NCBI GenBank assembly: GCA_009782605.1
Contig: WRIR01000001.1
Span: forward strand, 62,001-126,000
Origin: Eggerthellaceae bacterium
GTDB taxonomy: Bacteria; Actinomycetota; Coriobacteriia; Coriobacteriales; Eggerthellaceae
Reading direction: 5' to 3'
Length of the DNA: 64,000 nucleotides
Shown: positions 51,025 to 60,382 of the stretch, in pieces
How positions within the stretch are numbered: the first letter of the stretch is position 1
Layout of the letters: the number at the start of each line of letters is the position of its first letter
Position numbers and translations under genes: made by a program
The notes under the pieces: model-generated
What the model saw: the letters and a program-made list of their open reading frames with translations, nothing else
What the model was told of the DNA's origin: nothing
Database searches by the model: none

Positions 51025-53511
51025 CTACGCCTTGGTTACTTGAACCAGGCAGTCGTTGCAGCTGTTGCTGTTCACCAGGTCGTTGACGTGGTTCGCGGGC
51101 AGGGTCGCATAGTGCCCGTCGATATAGCGCTCTTGGTTGGTGCCCCTCATGGTCCAGAGGTTGCCGGGGCGCACGGCCGGGTTGACACGGGCCTTGACGA
51201 CCACGAAGCCGCGGTCGTTCTCGATGCGCACGGAATCCCCGTTGGCGATGCCGCGGGCTGCGGCGTCCACCGGGTTGATATCGAGCATGGGCTCGGGGAA
51301 TATCTCCTGGAGCCACGGGGAGTAGCAGAACATGCTGTTGACACGCGCCTTGTCCCGGTAGGTGATGAGCGTCAGGGGGTACTTCTCGTACAGGGGGTTG
51401 GTGTGCCAGGCCTCGGTAGGCGGCTGCCAGTGCGGCAGCGCCAGGAGCTCCTGGTCGAGCACTTGGCCGTAGGGGATCATCGGCCCGATGTTCTCGACGT
51501 AGAACTCCGCCTTGCCTGTGGGGGTGGGCAGGGTGTAGTTCTCGCCGAAGACGAAATCGTCCGGCAGCACCTGGATGCTCTTCTGCTCCCTCAAGGCTTC
51601 CCATGAAAGGCCCAGCCCTGCCGCGACCTCGTTGTCCAGGCAGATGGTATGGAACTCGTCTGCGGTCATGTTCATGATATGCCCAAGCCCCAGGCCCTCG
51701 CCCAGGAGGTTGGCGATGTCGATGTCGCTCTTCGCCTCAAAAAGCGGCGGGATTGCCTGCTCGCTGATACGCACCGTCGGCAACACGGAAGGAAGGAAGG
51801 TCTCTACCTCGAACCAGTGCGGTGCCGGGAGGACAAGGTCGGCATACCTGACGGTGTCGCTCATCACCGAGTCGACCACGACAAAATGATCGAGGGAGTC
51901 GATGAACTTCTTCAAGGCATTGCGGTCGGACAGCGACGCCAGGGGGTTGCCCATATACAGGAAGAGCGTCTTGACTGTCAGGGGGAAGCCCATCCACTGG
52001 CCCGACTCTAACACGTTGCCCAGCTGCTGCGAGTAGACCGTGAAGCCCTGCTGTGCACCCTCGAACATCAGGGCAGCACCGACGTTGACGCCGGTAATGC
52101 CCATGTTCGCCTGCATGGAGCCGTCCACGCTGGCACCGGGCTTGCCGAAGTTGCCAGCCACGAAGGCCATGGTGAACATGGCATGGTAGGGCCAAGGTCC
52201 CTGGGCCCAGTGGTCCATGCCGAAACCGGGGTAGTTCATCGTGGGGCCGTCGGCATAGATGCGGGCAACCTCCCTGATGACCTCGGGATCGACCTCGCAG
52301 AGCTCGGATGCGGCCTCGACCGTCCATTCCGCGATGCGCTCCTGCAGCAGGGTGTAGGCGGTCTTGACCGCAACGCCCTCGATCTCGAAGCTGCCCTCGA
52401 TGACCGGGTCGGCCACTTCAAGGCTTGAGCCGTGCACACCGTCAGCGCCCATGACGACGATGGGGTTGCTGCCGTCGTCAACGTCTGCCTGCACGGAGGC
52501 GGCGCCGTCGAGGCTCAGGCCCGCCCCGTCCTCTGCCGCCTCGGCCAGGCCGATGTCGCTGTAGCGGAGGTAGCGCCCGTCGCTTTCCTTGACCAGGAAG
52601 GGGGCTACGGTGCCCTTGGTGAGGTAGTCGGTGTCTGCCAGGCCCTCGTCAATGATGACCTTGGTCATCGCCATGTACAGCGCGGCGTCGGTGCCCGGGC
52701 GCAGCGGCACCCAGATGTCTGCCTTCGAGGCCGCAACGGTGTAGTTCGGGTCGATGACGACGAGCTTTGCGCCCCGCTCCCGCGCCTCCAGCACGTAGGA
52801 CCACTTGACATGGTTCGCCGTGGTTGCGTTGGAGCTGAAGAGGAAGATGTTCTTCGACTGGAGGATGCTGTTGAGGCTGCTGCCGTGCAGGTAGGGGCCG
52901 CGCGTGACCATGAGCGCAGCCATGTACAGGCCGTTCATGTCGGCCGAGCCCATGATGTTGGTAGCCCCGAGCGCTGAGCGCAGGCGGGCATAGTAGTACT
53001 GGTCGGGGCCCAGGTTCCCGGTGCCGCAGAAGAAGGCGACGCTTCCGGGGCCGTACTCAGCTTGCGCAGCCTTCATGTGGGTGCATACCTCTTCGATTGC
53101 CTCGTCCCAGGTGATCTGCTCCCATTGGTCGTCGCCGCGCTCCCCCGCGCGCCGCATGGGATACTTGATCCGCTCGGGCGCATAGACCCTCTGCGCGTGC
53201 GTGAGGCCGCGCTGGCACAGGCGCGTCATCAAAGGGTCGTCAAGGGCGATCTTCGATGTCTTCACAATCTTGCCGTCGCGGACATGCACGTTCATGGCGC
53301 AGGCGCCTCCGCAGTCCCCGGGGCAGATGCCCTGGAAGACCTCCTCGACGGCCCCCTTTGCCCCCGGTGTGGCCTGGCCACCTCCTTGGCCAAGCGAACA
53401 GCCAGGCAGCAGGGTGCCCGCTCCCGCCGCAACCGTTACGGCCGCAGCCCCTTTGAGGAAGCTTCGCCTGCTCAGACCTTTTGATAGGTGATTGAGTTCC
53501 TGTCTATCCAT
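51025..53511 (-). CDS. Tat-exported molybdopterin oxidoreductase (DMSO reductase family)
   Basis: The 828-residue protein has a Tat signal (LSRRSFLKGAAAVTVAAGAGTLLPGC), a [4Fe-4S] motif C62-x3-C66-x3-C70-x27-C98, then the molybdopterin domains (PMRRAGERGDDQWEQITWDEAIEEV, FCGTGNLGPDQYYYARL, VVIDPNYTVAASKADIWVPLRPGTDAALYMAM) and a C-terminal dinucleotide-binding domain (NGDSVRIENDRGFVVVKARVNPAVRPG). It resembles the DmsA/PsrA group; the substrate is not evident. Residues about 310-380 carry a beta-rich insert. Four GGAGTA boxes lie upstream and a MalT-like regulator is next door. No DmsC/NrfD anchor gene follows. Confidence 0.88.
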   Translation of the reverse strand: MDRQELNHLSKGLSRRSFLKGAAAVTVAAGAGTLLPGCSLGQGGGQATPGAKGAVEEVFQGICPGDCGGACAMNVHVRDGKIVKTSKIALDDPLMTRLCQRGLTHAQRVYAPERIKYPMRRAGERGDDQWEQITWDEAIEEVCTHMKAAQAEYGPGSVAFFCGTGNLGPDQYYYARLRSALGATNIMGSADMNGLYMAALMVTRGPYLHGSSLNSILQSKNIFLFSSNATTANHVKWSYVLEARERGAKLVVIDPNYTVAASKADIWVPLRPGTDAALYMAMTKVIIDEGLADTDYLTKGTVAPFLVKESDGRYLRYSDIGLAEAAEDGAGLSLDGAASVQADVDDGSNPIVVMGADGVHGSSLEVADPVIEGSFEIEGVAVKTAYTLLQERIAEWTVEAASELCEVDPEVIREVARIYADGPTMNYPGFGMDHWAQGPWPYHAMFTMAFVAGNFGKPGASVDGSMQANMGITGVNVGAALMFEGAQQGFTVYSQQLGNVLESGQWMGFPLTVKTLFLYMGNPLASLSDRNALKKFIDSLDHFVVVDSVMSDTVRYADLVLPAPHWFEVETFLPSVLPTVRISEQAIPPLFEAKSDIDIANLLGEGLGLGHIMNMTADEFHTICLDNEVAAGLGLSWEALREQKSIQVLPDDFVFGENYTLPTPTGKAEFYVENIGPMIPYGQVLDQELLALPHWQPPTEAWHTNPLYEKYPLTLITYRDKARVNSMFCYSPWLQEIFPEPMLDINPVDAAARGIANGDSVRIENDRGFVVVKARVNPAVRPGNLWTMRGTNQERYIDGHYATLPANHVNDLVNSNSCNDCLVQVTKA

Positions 53512-53602
53512 AACACGTTCCCTCCTTTTTTATCCCTCGATACTCAATACCGGCCGCATTGGAAAAGCACTCCGCGGCCCGTACATCCTACCGGGTATAA
53601 AG

Positions 53603-53662
53603 GGAGTATGCTATTACCAATATGGAGTAGTATATGGAGTATTTCTTATTGAAAATGGAGTA
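53603..53662. promoter_or_regulatory. Four GGAGTA direct repeats upstream of the molybdopterin oxidoreductase
   Basis: GGAGTA begins at 53603, 53624, 53636 and 53657, spaced 21, 12 and 21 bp, all in one direction (TACTCC on the transcribed strand). The array lies 92-151 bp upstream of the oxidoreductase start. It looks like a binding array for the adjacent MalT-like regulator. Confidence 0.6.
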
Positions 53663-53682
53663 GTATCCCGCTTCTTTCCCTG

Positions 53683-56247
53683 TTATTGCAGCTTAAGAAG
53701 CAGCTGCGTACGGGAATGGACCTCAAGCTTGCGGTAGGAGTTGGCGATATGCTTGCGTACCGTCTCCTTTGAGATGCCCAGCTGCTCGGCTATCTCATGC
53801 AGCTTGTACCCGGCCGCCAGGAAATAGACGACCTCGTTCTCCCGCATGGTAAGCCTTTGGCCCTCGGTGTCGTCTTCCAGCTTTGCCTCCCCAGTAGCGA
53901 GCTGGGAAAGGCGGGCCCGCAGAGAGCGGGCAAAGCTGCTCTGCTCTGCGGTGTTTTCAAGCCGCTCGACAAGGGGCAGCACGTGTTCATGGTCGCTCAG
54001 GAACACCTGGCTCATCTGCTCGGGCTCTGCCCACGCAAGGGCCTTTCGCATTGCCTGCTCTGCCGCCTCGCCCTGACCTGCGCGTTCTTCGTAGAGCGCA
54101 AGCAAAATATGGCCCTGCACCTGGTCGAAGCGCCGCGCGGACTCAATGGCGGACACCCCCCTGCGCAGGCTGTCGAGCGGCAGCACCCCTCCTTCGACAT
54201 AGGGGAGGATGAAGGCCATGCGCTTGTATTCCCTCACCTTGCGAAAGGAAGGCGGCAGCTGGTCCATGTAGCGGCGGAGGTCCACAAGGCCGCTGTCTTC
54301 GAGGTAGGAGATGAACGAGAGGGAGGGGGTCAGCCCGAGAAGCCCGGACGGCGAGAGGCGCAGCGACTCTTTGAGGCAGGGTTCCACCTGGCCCAGGTCC
54401 CCCCGCAGATAACTAAAGAATGCGGCATAGGCGAGCGCGAGTGCCAGCGACGGGAAGGAATAGCTTGCCTTGGTCACCTTCTCGAACTGCCTGCGGTAGA
54501 TCTCCGCCTCGCCCAAAGATGAGCGGTGGTAGGCTACGTTCATGCGGGCCCGGTGTATTGCCATAAAAGTAGGCCGTTCGGGATGGAGGTTCTTGTCGCT
54601 CACCTCGACGGAACACCGGATATACTCCAAGGCGGCGGCAAGGTTGCCGAGGTTGCCTTCCGTGTCTGCCAGGAACGCGAACATATTGGCCTTGTAGAGC
54701 TGGTGGCCGTGCGCCACGACCTGTGGCAGGTACTCCAACAGCATGTCCCGGTAGCTCAGGTAGTCGATGGTGGGGTTTGCGTACTCGCGTGCCTGGCTTG
54801 CCGTCTGCCTGAGGAAGAAGTCGGAGGGCGGCAACAGCTCAAGCGCCCTGGTAGCCAGCCTTTGGGACTCCTGGTAGTCCGCGCGAAGGCTCAACACGTT
54901 CGCAATGAGCGCCAGGGCCTCCGCATAGTGGGGGTCTTGCCGGTTTCGCGGGTCGAGGTAGTGCTCGGTGGCGCTTCGCTCGCACAGGGAGCTGAGGTAG
55001 ACGTCGTCACAGACAAAGGCCGCCAAAGACATGATGCAGCTGATCCAGGGGTTCTTGAGCAGAAGGTCGATGGGGAGCAGGCGTATCCAGCGGTACACTT
55101 GATAGATATTGTCGCCCATGAACACGCTGCGCCAGTCCCGCTCTATGATAGAGACGATATGGGCATAGTCCTGCGTCTGTTCGGCATACCCTGCCGACTG
55201 GTTGGTATACCCGTTCTTGTCAAGCCAGGAACTGGCCTTTTGCAGTATCTCGGTCGTGTCTATGGGCAGCAGCGCGTCCGCCCGGGTGCGCAGGGCATCG
55301 ACGATGAGCGGCCAGTACCGGTACCACGTCTCCTGCTTGTCTTTCTCGATCTCCTCGATAAGCTGGACGTTAAGCAACCATTCGATGGTGCGGCTACACA
55401 GATGCCTGTCCAGCGAGGTGATCCGCTCGGCAAGGTGGAGGCTGAAGATATCGACCTGGACGGTGATGTAGATGAACCTCAGCTGCTCGGGCGAGAGATG
55501 GCGCAGGGCCTCGTCGTGAATATAGGAAAGTATTGCCTGGGCGAAGTCACGGCTCGCTATCGATTCGCCCCTCAGAACCTCGTCGAGGTTTTCTGTGGAA
55601 AGCAGGATTTTAACGGCAGCGGGCCATCCTCCGGTTTCTTCCTGGATAGCCTGCGCCTTCATTATGGATACAGCATTATGGTGGATGGCGAACAACCCGG
55701 TGATTTCCTCGGCAGTAAAGGCCAAGTCCGCCCTGGTAAGGGCATCCAGCTTGTCAACGAGGTGCCACCTTGTGAGCCCCCAGTTGAGCTCCCGCCGTGT
55801 GAGCAGGACGAACTGGGTGTTGGCGGGACAGTGTTTGATCAGGTAGACAAGTATCCCGTATGCACCGCCGCCGTCGGCCACCACATGGCAGTTGTCAAGG
55901 ACGAACATGCACTTCTTCGGATGTCTTGCGAGCCTGTCCAGCACGTAGTCGGGGGTGTTCCCCTTCATGTTCTTGAGTCCGGCTTCCGAGCACGCGGCGA
56001 CCAGGTAGCGCAGCAGCCGCTCATCCTGGTTGTCCTCCTCGTCCAGGGAAAGCCAGCCGACGGTGGTTTGCGGCATCTGGCGCTCGGCCCACTGGGACAC
56101 CAAGAGCGTCTTGCCGTATCCCACCGGTGCAACAAGCTGAACAACCTGTGACTGGGAGGCAGAAAATGACAGGCGGGCCCGCCACAGCGCTCGCTCGGGC
56201 ACTGTGGGAACCCTTATCTTGCTTGCCAGTACAGGCTCTCTGCTCAT
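53683..56247 (-). CDS. MalT-like large LuxR-family regulator with ATPase domain
   Basis: The protein of about 854 residues has an N-terminal STAND-type NTPase (Walker A APVGYGKTLLVS, Walker B-like KCMFVLDNCHVV, LTRREL), a long helical repeat region (about 330-770) and a C-terminal LuxR helix-turn-helix (LTMRENEVVYFLAAGYKLHEIAEQLGISKETVRKHIANSYRKLEVHSRTQLLLKL). This is the MalT plan: ligand and ATP drive oligomer formation on direct repeats. It lies upstream of the molybdopterin oxidoreductase operon in the same direction. The start may be ATG 56247 or GTG 56256. Confidence 0.86.
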   Translation of the reverse strand: MSREPVLASKIRVPTVPERALWRARLSFSASQSQVVQLVAPVGYGKTLLVSQWAERQMPQTTVGWLSLDEEDNQDERLLRYLVAACSEAGLKNMKGNTPDYVLDRLARHPKKCMFVLDNCHVVADGGGAYGILVYLIKHCPANTQFVLLTRRELNWGLTRWHLVDKLDALTRADLAFTAEEITGLFAIHHNAVSIMKAQAIQEETGGWPAAVKILLSTENLDEVLRGESIASRDFAQAILSYIHDEALRHLSPEQLRFIYITVQVDIFSLHLAERITSLDRHLCSRTIEWLLNVQLIEEIEKDKQETWYRYWPLIVDALRTRADALLPIDTTEILQKASSWLDKNGYTNQSAGYAEQTQDYAHIVSIIERDWRSVFMGDNIYQVYRWIRLLPIDLLLKNPWISCIMSLAAFVCDDVYLSSLCERSATEHYLDPRNRQDPHYAEALALIANVLSLRADYQESQRLATRALELLPPSDFFLRQTASQAREYANPTIDYLSYRDMLLEYLPQVVAHGHQLYKANMFAFLADTEGNLGNLAAALEYIRCSVEVSDKNLHPERPTFMAIHRARMNVAYHRSSLGEAEIYRRQFEKVTKASYSFPSLALALAYAAFFSYLRGDLGQVEPCLKESLRLSPSGLLGLTPSLSFISYLEDSGLVDLRRYMDQLPPSFRKVREYKRMAFILPYVEGGVLPLDSLRRGVSAIESARRFDQVQGHILLALYEERAGQGEAAEQAMRKALAWAEPEQMSQVFLSDHEHVLPLVERLENTAEQSSFARSLRARLSQLATGEAKLEDDTEGQRLTMRENEVVYFLAAGYKLHEIAEQLGISKETVRKHIANSYRKLEVHSRTQLLLKLQ

Positions 56248-56503
56248 GTCATACACCCACTACACGAAAACAACGAGGAACAACCACTGTCAAGAGTGTA
56301 CCCCAACTTGGGAAAGGAGTGAACCGCCCCCTTGAGACGGGGACAGCAACAAAAGGCTGGTTGTAGTTTGCTGTGGCTGGCTGTGCGCCCGACAGCGGGA
56401 AGCGGTGCCGAGCTGGGGTCGAACCAAGGGAACGGCCCGGAACCTGTTGGGGAACCGGGCCGTTCGTCAAGATACCTGCTGTAGATGGAAGGACTAGGCC
56501 ACC

Positions 56504-59317
56504 CTAGCCTATCCTGGTGAGGTAGTCGCTAAAGACAAAACCCTCCATGCCGTTGTAGGTTACCTTGTACCAAGGGCTGCCTTGCTCTGCGGCACCGGTG
56601 ACCGTCACCGTCGTCCCCTCGGGGATAACATCGAGAGGCTCCTGATCCGCATTGGGGCCGGGACGGAGGTTCAGCCAAGAGGCGGTGGTCTGGTACTGCC
56701 CTGCCACACCACCCGAAGGGGCGGGCGTGGCGGCTGGCGGCGTGGCGGCTGGCGCGGCAGGCTTGGGCGCGTTGAAGGTCACGTCCGGGAAGATTGCCTT
56801 GAGCGCCGCCTCGTTCTCGAACTGCGGGAACTTGGCCTTGAAGTCGTTGAAGGAGATGCCGGGGAGCACGAGCTTGCCGCCCTCAAAGGTCGCGTCGGGG
56901 AATGCGGCCTTGATCTCGTCGAAGGACACCGTGGGGGCATTCGCCGCAGGCGCGGCAGGCTTGGGCGCGTTGAAGGTCACGTCCGGGAAGATTGCCTTGA
57001 GCGCCGCCTCGTTCTCGAACTGCGGGAACTTGGCCTTGAAGTCGTTGAAGGACACGCCGGGGAGCACGAGCTTGCCGCCCTCAAAGGTCGCGTCGGGGAA
57101 TGCGGCCTTGATTGCGTCGAAGTCAACCGTGGGGGCGCTCACCGCAGGTGCGTTGAAGGTCACGTCGGGGAAGACTGCCTTAAGCGCCGCCTCGTTCTCG
57201 AACTGCGGGAACTTGGCCTTGAAGTCGTTGAAGGACACGCCGGGGAGCACGAGCTTGCCGCCCTCAAAGGTCGCGTCGGGGAATGCGGCCTTGATTGCGT
57301 CGAAGTCAACCGTGGGGGCGCTGAACTCAAGTTCAGGGAACTTGGCCATCAGGTCGGCGAGGGAGATGTTGGGGAATTTGGCCTTGAAGTCCTCGAACGA
57401 CATATCCGGGAGCTTGATCTTCCCGTCTATCATCTCTGCACCGGGGAAGGCTGCCTTGAGCGAGTCGAAGTCCAGGCCGTCGATATGCAGCGCAGCAAGG
57501 CCCGCAGGGGTCAAGTCCGGAGCTGTGATCTTAGAGTTATTGCAGTTTTGCAGGCCGAAGATGGCCGCCAGAATGAGCGCCAATGCAAGCAGGGCGAGCA
57601 GCAGCCACTTCCAGAAGCCTGACTTCTTCTTCACATGCGTATGCACTGACGGAGCCTCGATTGAGACATCCCCGCCGCGCAGGTTAACATCGGGCCCATT
57701 GAGCTCGACATCGCCGAACTGCGCCTTGAGGGCATCCAGCGATATGTCGGGGAACTTGGCCTTGAGGGCCGCGAGCGTCAGGCCGGCGGGGAGTATGAGC
57801 TTGCCGCCGTCGAGTTTGATGTCGGGGAACTTGGCCTTGAGGGCGTCGAAATCGAATTTCGGCAGACCGATGTCCGCATCCGGCAGGCCGATGTCGAAGC
57901 CGGGGCCGTTGACCTCGACATCGCCGAACTTGGCCTTGAGGGCGTCCAGCGATATGCCGGGGAACTTGGCCTGCATCGCCGCAAGCGACAGGCCGGCGGG
58001 CAGGGCGAGCTTGCCGCCCCTGAGCTTGACGCCGGGGAAGGCGGCCTTGAGCGCGTCAATATTGAACCCGGGCGCGTCGATGTCGAAGCCGCCGAGGTCC
58101 AGGTCTGCCTTCGGCAGGTTTATGTCGATGTCGGCCTTAGGCAGGCTGACGTCGATGTCCGGCATGCCCACGTCGAAGCCGGGGCCGTCGAAGTCGACGT
58201 CGCCGAACTTGGCCTTGAGGGCGTCCAGCGATATGCCGGGGAACTTGGCCTGCAGGGCCGCCAGCGACAGGCCGGCGGGCAGGGCGAGCTTGCCGCCTTT
58301 GAGCTTGACGCCGGGGAACTCTGCCTTGAGGGCGTCGAGGTTGAAGCCCGGGGCGTCGATGTCGAAGCCGCCGAGGTCCAGGTCTGCCTTCGGCAGGTTT
58401 ATGTCGATGTCGGCCTTAGGCAGGTCGATGTCGATGCCGGGGCCGTCGAAGTCCACGTCGAAGCCGGGGCCGTCGAAGTCGACGTCGCCGAACTTGGCCT
58501 TGAGGGCGTCCAGCGATATGCCGGGGAACTTGGCCTGCAGGGCCGCCAGCGACAGGCCGGCGGGCAGGGCGAGCTTGCCGCCTTTGAGCTTGACGCCGGG
58601 GAACTCTGCCTTGAGGGCGTCAATATTGAACCCGGGCGCGTCGATGTCGAAGCCGCCGAGGTCCAGGTCTGCCTTCGGCAGGTTTATGTCGATGTCGGCC
58701 TTAGGCAGGCTGACGTCGATGTCCGCGTCAGGCAGGTCGATGTCGATGCCCGCGCCGGGCAGGTCCACGTCAACGTCCGGCAAGCCTATCTCGGCATCCG
58801 GCAGGTCCACGTCGATGCTCGGCAGGTTAAAGTCCACGCCGGGCAGGTCGAAGCCGGGCAGGTCGTCGTCAAGCAGGCCGAACTCGACACCGCCGAACTT
58901 GGCCATGAGGGCGTCCAGCGAGATGTCGGGGAACCTAGCCTTGAAATCTGCCAGCGACAAACTGGGCAGCACAAGCTTGCCACCATCGAAGCTGATGTCG
59001 GGGAGTTCAGCCCGCAGCGCGTCGAACTCCAGGTCGGGCGCATCGATATCGATGTCGATGTCGATGTCGGATGCTGGGACCTCGCAGCCGCCTATCATGC
59101 ACTTCATGCAGAAATGCGGCACGCGTGTCTCGAATGAATCCGCGAACGAATACGCCTGCTCACAGGTATCGAATGGACCGTACCACTTTCCATAGACACC
59201 GTCCGCATCACCTATTACAATACCTTCTCCATGGTTGCAATAGGCACATGTCTCCCTGTGAATCGACGCCCTTTCTTTCCTGCTGTAACTCTCAAAGACC
59301 CAATACTTCACCACCAT
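56504..59317 (-). CDS. Giant repeat protein: zinc-site head, amphipathic repeats, membrane helix, repeats, SH3
   Basis: The 937-residue protein starts with a small domain of about 85 residues holding CAYC and CMKC (probable zinc site). Residues about 90-560 repeat a unit of the kind LPKADIDINLPKADLDLGGF, FDIDAPGFNIDALKAEFPGV, KLALPAGLSLAALQAKFPGI, SLDALKAKFGDV. One membrane helix follows (about 565-590, WLLLALLALALILAAIFGL), then about 280 residues of a second repeat (FDAIKAAFPDATFEGGKLVL, PGVSFNDFKAKFPQFENEAA) and a bacterial SH3 domain (about 875-937). The SH3 end is presumably outside. Function unknown. The repeats are nearly identical in DNA, so copy number may vary. Confidence 0.8.
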   Translation of the reverse strand: MVVKYWVFESYSRKERASIHRETCAYCNHGEGIVIGDADGVYGKWYGPFDTCEQAYSFADSFETRVPHFCMKCMIGGCEVPASDIDIDIDIDAPDLEFDALRAELPDISFDGGKLVLPSLSLADFKARFPDISLDALMAKFGGVEFGLLDDDLPGFDLPGVDFNLPSIDVDLPDAEIGLPDVDVDLPGAGIDIDLPDADIDVSLPKADIDINLPKADLDLGGFDIDAPGFNIDALKAEFPGVKLKGGKLALPAGLSLAALQAKFPGISLDALKAKFGDVDFDGPGFDVDFDGPGIDIDLPKADIDINLPKADLDLGGFDIDAPGFNLDALKAEFPGVKLKGGKLALPAGLSLAALQAKFPGISLDALKAKFGDVDFDGPGFDVGMPDIDVSLPKADIDINLPKADLDLGGFDIDAPGFNIDALKAAFPGVKLRGGKLALPAGLSLAAMQAKFPGISLDALKAKFGDVEVNGPGFDIGLPDADIGLPKFDFDALKAKFPDIKLDGGKLILPAGLTLAALKAKFPDISLDALKAQFGDVELNGPDVNLRGGDVSIEAPSVHTHVKKKSGFWKWLLLALLALALILAAIFGLQNCNNSKITAPDLTPAGLAALHIDGLDFDSLKAAFPGAEMIDGKIKLPDMSFEDFKAKFPNISLADLMAKFPELEFSAPTVDFDAIKAAFPDATFEGGKLVLPGVSFNDFKAKFPQFENEAALKAVFPDVTFNAPAVSAPTVDFDAIKAAFPDATFEGGKLVLPGVSFNDFKAKFPQFENEAALKAIFPDVTFNAPKPAAPAANAPTVSFDEIKAAFPDATFEGGKLVLPGISFNDFKAKFPQFENEAALKAIFPDVTFNAPKPAAPAATPPAATPAPSGGVAGQYQTTASWLNLRPGPNADQEPLDVIPEGTTVTVTGAAEQGSPWYKVTYNGMEGFVFSDYLTRIG

Positions 59318-59690
59318 CCACCTCCTTGTAGAAACGCTAGCCAATTGTACGAAATGTGGAGTGCGCCTTTTTTTCCCACACCATCATCTATGCGCAAACC
59401 CTTATGCATTGCAGTGTAGCAAACAATTCCCCAAAAGCTAGGGTCAACGGACGATTGACAAGAAACTTTTCAAAAGTCGACCACATTAAGACCCCCGAGA
59501 AAAAGAATATAAGGGAGGTTTTATTTATTTTAATGAAAATACACAGCACAGCTGTGGGGCCAGCTATGGGACAGCTGAAAAGCGGTGGCCTTGGCAGCGA
59601 ATGTGTTGTATGATGCAGGGACAGCTTGGCGCAACCTGTATCACGACAGTGCGCCGTGTATGACGGAAACATGGTAAAGGAGCGTATCGC
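59318..59690. promoter_or_regulatory. Divergent gene-free region
   Basis: This 373-bp stretch separates the minus-strand repeat protein from a plus-strand small gene and must contain both promoters. It is AT-richer than its flanks. I could not identify a clear operator. Confidence 0.4.
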
Positions 59691-60044
59691 ATGGGTGACC
59701 TTATCGAATTGCTGGAGCGTATCTTAGAAGACCCGCAGATCTCCGACGAGACAGGGGCCTCGAACCTCTTCGGGTACCTCCAGAACAAGGAGTTCATCCA
59801 GGCCGAGTTCGACAAGGACGGCGCGCTCAGTGCCTCCATCACCGACAAGGGGCGGGAGTACCTCTCTGCCCTCTACCTCGTGCGGGTCGAGCAGACACCG
59901 CGCAACTTCCTCGAAAAGACCCAGGGCAAGGAGATAGTGTCCCGGCTTGAAGGCGAAGGGTACCTCGTTCGGGAAGGCAGCGACGGGGACCCCCTGTTCA
60001 CCATCACCGACAAGGGTCGGGAAGCCATGGCAAGCCTCACGTAG
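59691..60044 (+). CDS. Small protein of two winged-helix-like halves
   Basis: The 117-residue protein has two similar halves, each ending in FxxSITDKGREYLSAL or LFTITDKGREAMASL, the strand-helix end of winged-helix units (compare the wing pattern of PadR/MarR types). It may be a DNA-binding protein. It precedes the MoxR/VWA pair on the same strand but is separated from it by a large inverted repeat. Confidence 0.55.
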   Translation: MGDLIELLERILEDPQISDETGASNLFGYLQNKEFIQAEFDKDGALSASITDKGREYLSALYLVRVEQTPRNFLEKTQGKEIVSRLEGEGYLVREGSDGDPLFTITDKGREAMASLT

Positions 60045-60056
60045 CGTCACCCGCGT

Positions 60057-60147
60057 GTGTCACGGGGACGTATAACGTGACACGTTTTTGTGTTTCATCT
60101 GCTAGGGTATCCAACAAAACGTGTCACGTTATACGTCCCCGTGACAC
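60057..60147. repeat. Large 32-bp perfect inverted repeat
   Basis: The arm 60057-60088 (starting GTGTCACGGGGACGTATAAC) is exactly complementary to 60116-60147, with a 27-base loop. Related 18-base pieces occur near 41691 and 41714. It lies 13 bases after the preceding stop, so it can end that transcript. The rest of 60045-60382 has no gene. Confidence 0.72.
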
Positions 60148-60382
60148 CCCCCCCTCCCCCGTGACACACAAAACAGGCCCGGACGCGGGCTTTTCCCGTA
60201 TTTCATGCCCTATATAGTCCTGTTGGTGGGATGTACAAGAGCCGGTGCTTTCTCGTATCATTGACAGGAGCGGACGGGTGCCTCTTCGGCCCGTGCTGGT
60301 CAACCGCCGCAAAACCCTTGTCTGCATGATGCTTTCTGCCGCCGCCAGAAAGCCCGAAAGAGAGAAAGCAGGGTGTCCTCCG

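Noticed and set aside
53603-53662. CRISPR-like short repeats
   Set aside because: Four 6-bp repeats with 6-15 bp between them are far too short for a CRISPR array and no cas gene is present.
54526-56151. 541-residue plus-strand open frame
   Set aside because: It is antisense to the MalT-like regulator and shows no motif.
58199-58621. Long direct DNA repeats as a mobile element or CRISPR
   Set aside because: The repeats are in frame and encode the repeat protein; spacing and coding content explain them.
56652-59195. 847-residue plus-strand open frame
   Set aside because: It is the antisense of the repeat protein; its Ser/Ala/Pro-rich sequence mirrors the repeats and has no domain or ribosome site.
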